The notes below the pieces were generated by a model. That model did no database searches. It was not told the DNA's origin and saw only the letters and a list, made by a program, of their open reading frames with translations. A DNA stretch of 64,000 nt. Origin: Pseudo-nitzschia pungens. Its lineage: Eukaryota; Bacillariophyta; Bacillariophyceae; Bacillariales; Bacillariaceae. The stretch lies in NCBI GenBank assembly GCA_037355855.1, contig CM074759.1, positions 3,968,001-4,032,000 on the forward strand. Direction: 5' to 3'. This document shows, piece after piece, positions 54,668-61,097 of this stretch. Numbering within the stretch: position 1 is the first letter of the stretch; every line of letters begins with the position of its first letter. A program made the translations under genes and the position numbers.

Positions 54668-54990
54668 TGTAACATGCTAGCGTAAGCTAGTAGTGGCATG
54701 ACTGAATAATTAACCGAATCCCATTTGTGAATCAAATATAAAGATATTCAAGTATACACATACCATATGTACATGCTTCCAACCATGGTCGAGTCCCAGA
54801 TCAACATATATGCCTAATTGTGTGGCTCGACAATGGACCAACATTTATGGCAAGAGCGTGCCTAGTTTAGCAATGGTCATGAACATGCCAACATCAAAAA
54901 TTTCATGTATTCCGATTGTTAATATTCCTGTAAATTCTTTAAACACACACAATTTAATACTACTCCAAAATTTCTACCTTAATGTGTTAC
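54668..54990 (+). repeat. 3' LTR of element F
   Basis: 323 bp, TGTAACATGCTAGCGTAAGC...GTGTTACA. Polypurine-like ATGAGGCACTA precedes it, matching ATGGGGCACTA of element C. Confidence 0.88.
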
Positions 54991-55828
54991 AGGCCGGTCC
55001 ATTTTCCAATTTTTAGATTCCATTGGGAACTTTTTTCGAGTATCAGATAATGACAGTCGAGGTGCATCCACTGTCTAAATTTGATTTTGTATGTGCATTA
55101 TTTGCATTAATTAAAACTAAATCCTCTCCCGAAAACCTAAATTTGATCATGTGCGACCGTTATTATATTAACTTTTAATGCAATTTATGTTTTCAGGAAT
55201 CACTCATTTATTCAAAAATAGTAATGATCGGAGTCGTAACAATTGGTATGAAGTAATTACCAGGGAATAATCCTTTTTTGAACCATGATGAGTCATTCCT
55301 GAAATGGAATTACTGTACTTCTTAAACCTTATTAATCTTACTTCTGGACCAAAAATACTGTATCGCTGACCCTTCCCATTTAGCGTAAAATTATGTAGAA
55401 TTTGTACCAAATTTTTACCAGATAATATTTAAAATAGGTGCGCATCAAAATCACCAATAAAACGCACACAAAATTAAATTACTAGCACCATCACATCATC
55501 AGTTGAGCAAAAAATGGCTCAACTTGGAGGACAAATATCATCGTCAAGAACACTCTTCTAGTTGATATAAATAAGACATCCAAAAAAGCTTACTGTCTCA
55601 GCTTTCCAAAGAACCTCACCCAAGGTTCAAATGCCAGGTGGAACCCTTTCAACCGTTAAAATCACATTTCTAGGGCAGTAAAACCTGAATTTGAGTCCCA
55701 AATCCGACAGTCACATTTCCCCCTGAAGGTGGTTTATCCAGATTTTCTTCCATTTTTTGCTTGGTCAGTGTACAGTCCAATTCTCAAAAATGGTGGGCAT
55801 TGTCCTTATTTATACAATAGAGCTGTCT
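54991..55828. other. No gene recognised; mosaic of dispersed repeats
   Basis: Contains a sequence near 55337 (TTACTTCTGGACCAAAAATA) resembling the mariner terminus at 36666, a block at 55592-55653 that is an inverted match to about 36837-36898, and near 55740-55828 a diverged relative of the 22830-22960 duplication. It ends at the 5' end of the LINE. No ORF is supported. Confidence 0.5.
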
Positions 55829-56189
55829 ACAATTTTGCGACGCGCGATTTTGTCCGACGTTCCGATGTTCCAGTACTTAAAACACGTAGATTTCTACACA
55901 ACTTTCCCCTTTGATATCTCACTCACTTCTAAAGCTCCTACAACAAAACCAAGCACTACACCTATCAACAGAGACCTCCCCTGTCTGATTCTGCTGTTTG
56001 TTTGCCTGCTCCTTGCTCCCTTTGGTTGCTTTGGTTGCTTGTTTCCTGTCGGTCGGTCGATCGGCAACAACAAGCTTCGGCAGCAAAACAACACATAATT
56101 TTCTACAGCAATTGCAGTACTAATTCTACAGCAGCTCTGCTTCAGTTCCGCTTTGTCTCCGAGCTCGGTTTGTTTTTTTGATCTGTTTT

Positions 56190-57070
56190 CAAGCCATATT
56201 TTTATTTAACGCTATACAGTCTTCCAAGCCCCTTAAGTGATACCCACTTAACGTTCTACATTCTTCAAGGTCGAACCTACTTAACGTTCTACATTCTTCA
56301 AGATTGAACACATATACACCCCCCTTCTAGAAGGTTCCTACTTGCTGATCCCTAAGTATCTGCAAGTTCCCGCGAGCATATCTTCCAGTTCCCCTTTATT
56401 CTCAAGCCAATAGCCCACCTGCTCTTCTAAGTGCCTATCATTTAAGAGCTACCCTGTTTCCTAGTCAAGCCCCCTAGTCCCTAAGTGTTTTTGCTTAAGG
56501 CTCCCCCTACTACACCTGTTTTCAAGCCAAGACCAACCGATCCCTAAGTACCTTATACTTATTGCACTCTTGTTTCCAAGACTACAGCTACTACCGCCCC
56601 TTGTTTTCAAGACTACAATTCCCCTGGTCCATAAGTGTTCGCGAGTTCCCTGATCCCTAAGTGTTTTCGCTCTTAAGCAACCCCAACTTGAACTTCAAGT
56701 TCGACACTGTTTTCACGATACAAGCCTCCCTCTGGTCCCTAGGTGTTTCTACTAAAGCCCCTGTTTTCAAGCAATCAGCTTCCCTGGTCCCTAAGTGTCT
56801 CGCTCAAGGTATTTGTTTTCAAGCCAATTGCCCCCGGATACTGTTTCCACTGCTTCCCTGGTCCCTAAGTGTCTCGCTCAAGGTCCCTGTTTCCAAGCCA
56901 ATTGCCCCTGGATACTGTTTCCACTTATAAGTACTTGCGAGTTTGAACTTCAAGTTCCCTCCTGAGCCTTTTAAGTGTGCCCTGCCATTGATATCCCCCG
57001 GTCCCTAAGTGTTCCTACTAAAGCCCCTGTTTATCAAGCAAGCAGCTTCCCTGGTTTAATTGCCTCGCTC
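56190..57070 (+). repeat. Diverged hairpin monomers in the LINE leader
   Basis: Repeated GGTCCCTAAGTGTTTTCGCT and TGTTTTCAAGCCAATTGCC type units, equivalent in inverse orientation to the 150-bp monomers at 53150-53965 but more diverged in length and sequence. In LINEs such 5' monomers often carry the promoter; that role is inferred. Confidence 0.7.
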
Positions 57071-57084
57071 AAGGTCTTTGTCAC

Positions 57085-57285
57085 GCCAGTTTGTTTCTAC
57101 ACGATTTGCAGTGGTCTACTGGAGTTTCTAAATTCTGTAACTCCAGAGCACCTCTGTGGGTTTCGAACGTGACTCTTCTGGTAGTGCTCCAGTCCTTTCT
57201 TTGGTTTCCCTGGAGTTTTTCCTTGTCCAGACCAACGTTGGACCTGTTGTTGCTGCTGTACCCTGTTTCCCAGCATACAACCAAT
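57085..57285 (-). repeat. Antisense Gypsy pol-leader fragment within the LINE leader
   Basis: On the minus strand it reads THRGALELQNL and related residues, the same segment as KGGALEQNYLKLL of the Gypsy Pol leader. At DNA level CTCCAGAGCACCTCTGTGGG and GACCTGTTGTTGCTGCTG match element B (about 11190-11315). Confidence 0.65.
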
Positions 57286-57289
57286 CACT

Positions 57290-58040
57290 CAACTGGTGCT
57301 TCTACTGCCCCGGCATTTGTCATCATCAGGCATTTCTGCACCCAGGTGGCGTGTCTGTTGTTGCTTCTGCACTCCACTCGAGGTTTTCTACTGTTGAATT
57401 GCCCTCAACCGGTGCTTCTCCTGCCCCGGTCTTTGCTCTCAACCGGTGCCTCTCCTGCCCCGGCCTTTGTCATCACCCGACACCTTTTCCAAGCGGCGTG
57501 TCTTCTGTTGCCCCAGCATCTAACAGGTTGCTTTTCAGCTGTTGCTTTGCCCTCAACCGGTGCTTCTCCTGCCCTGGCCTTTGTCATCATCTGGCACTTT
57601 TATATCCCAGAGCAGTGTCTGCTGTTGCTCCAGCACCCAACAGGTTGCTTTTCAGCTGTTGATTTGCCCTCCATTGGTGCTTCTCCTGCCCCGGCCTTTG
57701 CCCTCAACCGGTGCTTCTCCTGCCCCGGTCTTTTTCATCACCTGGCACTTGCACATCCAAGAGGCGTGTCTGCTGTCGGTCCAGCACCCAATTGCTTGCC
57801 TTTCAGCTGTTGTTTGCCCTCACCCGGTGCTTCTCCTGCCCCGGCCTTTGTCAACACCTGGCACTTGCACATCCAAGAGGCGTGTCTGCTGTTGGTCCAA
57901 CCCCAATTGCCTGCTTTTCGCTTCTCCTGCCCCGGCCTTTGTCATCAACTGGTGCTTCCCCTGCCCCGGCCTTTGTCATCAACCGGTGCTTCTCCTGCCC
58001 CGGCCTTTGTCATCACCTGGCACTTGCACATCCCAGAGCA
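57290..58040 (+). repeat. GC-rich minisatellite upstream of LINE ORF1
   Basis: More than ten imperfect units of GGTGCTTCTCCTGCCCCGGC plus CTTTGTCATCA, often with CTGGCACTTGCACATCC. Several overlapping frames (57091-58080, 57156-57662, 57542-58132) remain open because the units preserve frame. None is assigned as a gene. Confidence 0.85.
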
Positions 58041-58139
58041 GTGTAGAATACACCCATCTGTATATATCCATACAGGTTAACACTGACAGCCTACCAGCGC
58101 CCGAGCCAACACGCCTATTCAGACGATCCTAGCCCCACC

Positions 58140-61097
58140 ATGCCTCCCCCCCCGCCAGCTTCCAGGCGAAAAAGGTCTCCCTTGGCTAACACTCCTTCAA
58201 ACAAACGCGCCTTTACGGGGACCCCTTCCCGCCGACTACCTGCTGGTTCCGTTCTTCAGGCTACTCCCTCTCCCCCTCCCTCTCCCCGTACAGCTAGGGA
58301 TTCACTCCCTTCTGATGATGATATGTCCTTCACTTCTGCTGTGTCTACTGGTGCACTAGATGATGTTGCTATGAGCACTGAGCAGTCAGGCACTGGGCAT
58401 TCAGACACAGGGCATTCAGGCAGTGGGCAGTCCGACAGTGGGACGTCTGACAGTGGGAAGTCCAACAGTGGGAAGTCCAACAGTGGAAATTCCAACAGTG
58501 GGACGTCCAACAGTGGGAAGCCCAACAGTGGAAAGTCCAACAGTGCGACGTCTAGGGATGGCCAGCCAGGCTCTGAGCACTCAGACTCTAAGCACCCTCC
58601 TTCCAAGGTCTCTCCTTCCAAGTCTAGTCTGAAACAAGCTACTCTTGCATTTCTTTCTGACACACCGTCTGCAGAGCGACATGCCCTGCGCAAGAAAGCC
58701 CTGGCTGCTGCCAACAAAGCTCACTCAGATTCCTTCCTCTGGTGCTTCTACGGTAAGGGGCCTTTTACTGGTCGTGCTTCCATTCCCACCCCTATCCACA
58801 CTCTTCGTAAAACTCCAGCAGGATCCCGGCTATGGACTGGGTGTCCTAGTCCCACTCACTTCTTCAGCAAGAAAGATGGGAATGACAAGAAATCCATCCA
58901 TGATGTCTGTCAGTCTGCCATCCCTCCAGCATATGCTCAAGCTTTTCCTGACAACCCTGAGTGGAGAACTGCTTCTGTGGAGTCCCTGGTTTCCCTTGCT
59001 TCTCTCTGCTTTCAAGCCTCTGCAGACTGGACCAAGCAACCTTCAGGCCATGCTCTGAAGAGATGTCTTATTGGTTTGGCCAAGATGTCTCCTGAGTGTT
59101 TTGATGACCTGTATTGTGAAGGTAACCTTTTGCCCAGCACTGAGGGAAGAGTTTGGTTGGCAGCCAATCAGGTGCTTGGCTCCCACTGGCATTTCAAGAA
59201 GCGACCTCCTACACCTGCGCCAACTGCAGTTGATGATGCTTCCACTTCCAAATCAGTGTCCTTTCTTCCTGGTGGTGGTGATGCTACTGTCTTGTCCTCC
59301 TCTGCTGGGCATTTCCTCCAACGCCGAGGGGTTTGCTCCAGTGATTCTAGAGCTCCAGTGGATGTCACTGCTGGCACCAAGTGTTCTCATAGTTCTTATG
59401 TCACTCTGTCCCTTCCAAGGTTGATGTCACAACGCCCTGGGGAACTATATGATGAGCTGCTCAAGTCTCTCAAGGAAGCTTTGGATCTTCTATGGACTGT
59501 TGACAAGCGCCTGGTGTTGTATGTTTTTCCCTCCAGAGCCAGGCTCAACCCCAAGGCCAAGCCTGTTACCAAGTTTTGGACGACACTTCCTGACAGGAAG
59601 ACCTTGGAATTGTATGTTGCTCAGCTCTGGCTTCGCAGTAGAACTGCCCCTCATCTACGCTTCTTTTTGGGACACAGTGCTTCCCTGGAGAAACTCTTTT
59701 CAGCACAATTGCTCCAGAGGCTCAGAGACCGTGACATGGACTTGAAATATGACCACATACAGGCCCCAGTTGTTGTCACCTGTGGCTTTCTCCTTGGATC
59801 TTACATGCAGAGTTTTGATCTTGACCACTACAACGAATTGCTTAAGACTCATCCCAGGTTTCAGGCATGTCCTATTGCTGTTATCAGGAAGAATATCAGT
59901 CTTGACAACTCCAGAACTCCTGATCCCAATCCGGTTCTGGCTGCTCATGTTTTATGTGATGCAACAAAGCGCGCCCAAACTGTTAAGCTCCTCAAAGCCC
60001 AGTTCAACCGTTGCAAACCTTCAGACATTGCCTCTTTACCTGATGGTAAATTCTACAAGTTTATTGAGACAGCTACCAATCCTTCTGACAGACCTCTTCC
60101 CCCCTCCAAGCTCAAGACTGTTCGCCAGGCTAAGCACCGCCAAGCCAAATTTATTGAGAGCCATGAAACTGCTCCTGTTCTGGGGGTAGTTGATCTTGAT
60201 CTCCCAGTTGACTTGGGCCAAGGGCTGGGTTTGAAGACACTGCGCAGTGTGCTTCTGGGCATCAGAACCCGTGACAATTGGTCATGGCCTCTTTTTCTTT
60301 CTGTTGATACCAGTTCATACCGAGGCGAGATCCTTGCTTTGTACAATATCACTACCAAGGCTGAAGCAATGGCCATGTTGTCTTTCCTGCCTATTATACT
60401 GGAAGCTCATTATGGTTCTTGTGTTAGACAATGGTTCTCTTCTGAGTGCTTGACTGAAATGGAAGCTTACCATTGGGATGCTGCTGTCAATTGTGTTGTG
60501 GAAACTGCACCTGCTGCAGATCCAATGCAGGATGACTCTCTTCCCTTTTTTGGTGATGGGGATGCACGAGATTGGGAACTTGTTGATGATGACTTGTCCG
60601 TTGACCTTGCCCCAGACCTCACTTTTGATCTGGATTTGCACTTTAACCTCCAAGCCCGTGCTGACAGTGGTGGTGGAGGCTTTGATGACTCTCAATCTAT
60701 GGATACTTTAGCGACCGGCACTTCCAATCTCACTGATGTCCAGGCCTCAGCGCCTGCAGGTGCTGTTCCTCCTGGCGGTGATCCTACCCATGTGGCCAAG
60801 ACTGATGCCTCCCCTGGTATCTCTCCTGTTGTTCCCCCTGAAGTTCCTGACCCTCCCCATGATGCCATGGCAGGTGACCTCCCTGTGGCCTCTCCTGAGT
60901 CCTCAACTGCAGTTCCTGCTGCCGGTGGTGGGGAAGATGCAGCCTCTGCATTGAGGCTTGGAGTTGCTGCAATTGCATTCTCCTCCAGCCATGATGCTAG
61001 TGTCAGTGATTTGAGCCATGCCAATGTTTCCACCAAATCAGCTCCGGCAACTCTTCCTTCCTTGCGACAGACTAGGTTTCCTTCTGATCATGGTTAG
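58140..61097 (+). CDS. LINE ORF1 protein
   Basis: 985 residues, unusually large for an ORF1. Start MPPPPPASRRKRSPLANTPS lies directly after CCCACC. The N-terminal 160 residues are Pro/Ser-rich and basic, with a Ser-Gly-Lys-Ser-Asn type array (SGKSNSGKSNSG) around residues 80-140. The central 500 residues look folded (WLAANQVLGSHWHFKKRP, LRFFLGHSASLEKLFSAQLL, LLGIRTRDNWSWPLFLS). The tail is acidic then Ala/Pro/Ser-rich, ending LPSLRQTRFPSDHG. I see no zinc knuckle or RRM signature. The expected role is RNA binding in the retrotransposition particle, inferred from position. Confidence 0.75.
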   Translation: MPPPPPASRRKRSPLANTPSNKRAFTGTPSRRLPAGSVLQATPSPPPSPRTARDSLPSDDDMSFTSAVSTGALDDVAMSTEQSGTGHSDTGHSGSGQSDSGTSDSGKSNSGKSNSGNSNSGTSNSGKPNSGKSNSATSRDGQPGSEHSDSKHPPSKVSPSKSSLKQATLAFLSDTPSAERHALRKKALAAANKAHSDSFLWCFYGKGPFTGRASIPTPIHTLRKTPAGSRLWTGCPSPTHFFSKKDGNDKKSIHDVCQSAIPPAYAQAFPDNPEWRTASVESLVSLASLCFQASADWTKQPSGHALKRCLIGLAKMSPECFDDLYCEGNLLPSTEGRVWLAANQVLGSHWHFKKRPPTPAPTAVDDASTSKSVSFLPGGGDATVLSSSAGHFLQRRGVCSSDSRAPVDVTAGTKCSHSSYVTLSLPRLMSQRPGELYDELLKSLKEALDLLWTVDKRLVLYVFPSRARLNPKAKPVTKFWTTLPDRKTLELYVAQLWLRSRTAPHLRFFLGHSASLEKLFSAQLLQRLRDRDMDLKYDHIQAPVVVTCGFLLGSYMQSFDLDHYNELLKTHPRFQACPIAVIRKNISLDNSRTPDPNPVLAAHVLCDATKRAQTVKLLKAQFNRCKPSDIASLPDGKFYKFIETATNPSDRPLPPSKLKTVRQAKHRQAKFIESHETAPVLGVVDLDLPVDLGQGLGLKTLRSVLLGIRTRDNWSWPLFLSVDTSSYRGEILALYNITTKAEAMAMLSFLPIILEAHYGSCVRQWFSSECLTEMEAYHWDAAVNCVVETAPAADPMQDDSLPFFGDGDARDWELVDDDLSVDLAPDLTFDLDLHFNLQARADSGGGGFDDSQSMDTLATGTSNLTDVQASAPAGAVPPGGDPTHVAKTDASPGISPVVPPEVPDPPHDAMAGDLPVASPESSTAVPAAGGGEDAASALRLGVAAIAFSSSHDASVSDLSHANVSTKSAPATLPSLRQTRFPSDHG

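Larger units (their letters stand above)
41600..54990 (+). mobile_element. Gypsy LTR retrotransposon F, 5' truncated and multiply interrupted
   Basis: Plus-strand element assembled from separated pieces: leader and gag (41600-42743), pol start and protease (42744-44231, with an unknown insert at about 43198-43735), RT (46096-46746), RNase H and integrase (50631-52471), the pol tail (54497-54635) and the 3' LTR (54668-54990). The interruptions are elements D and E (both minus strand) and a LINE derivative. The second leader palindrome TCAGTACTGA is kept at 41613-41622, but the first palindrome and the 5' LTR are lost. Confidence 0.85.

Noticed and set aside
52472..57070. Large inverted repeat as terminal repeats of one giant DNA transposon
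   Set aside because: The left arm ends in an 18-bp target duplication inside Gypsy pol, and the right arm leads into LINE ORFs. Two LINE-related elements in opposite orientation explain the symmetry.
57091..58080. 329-codon ORF directly upstream of LINE ORF1
   Set aside because: Three overlapping frames are open across the same minisatellite, and it begins inside the antisense Gypsy fragment. Kept only as a leader feature.
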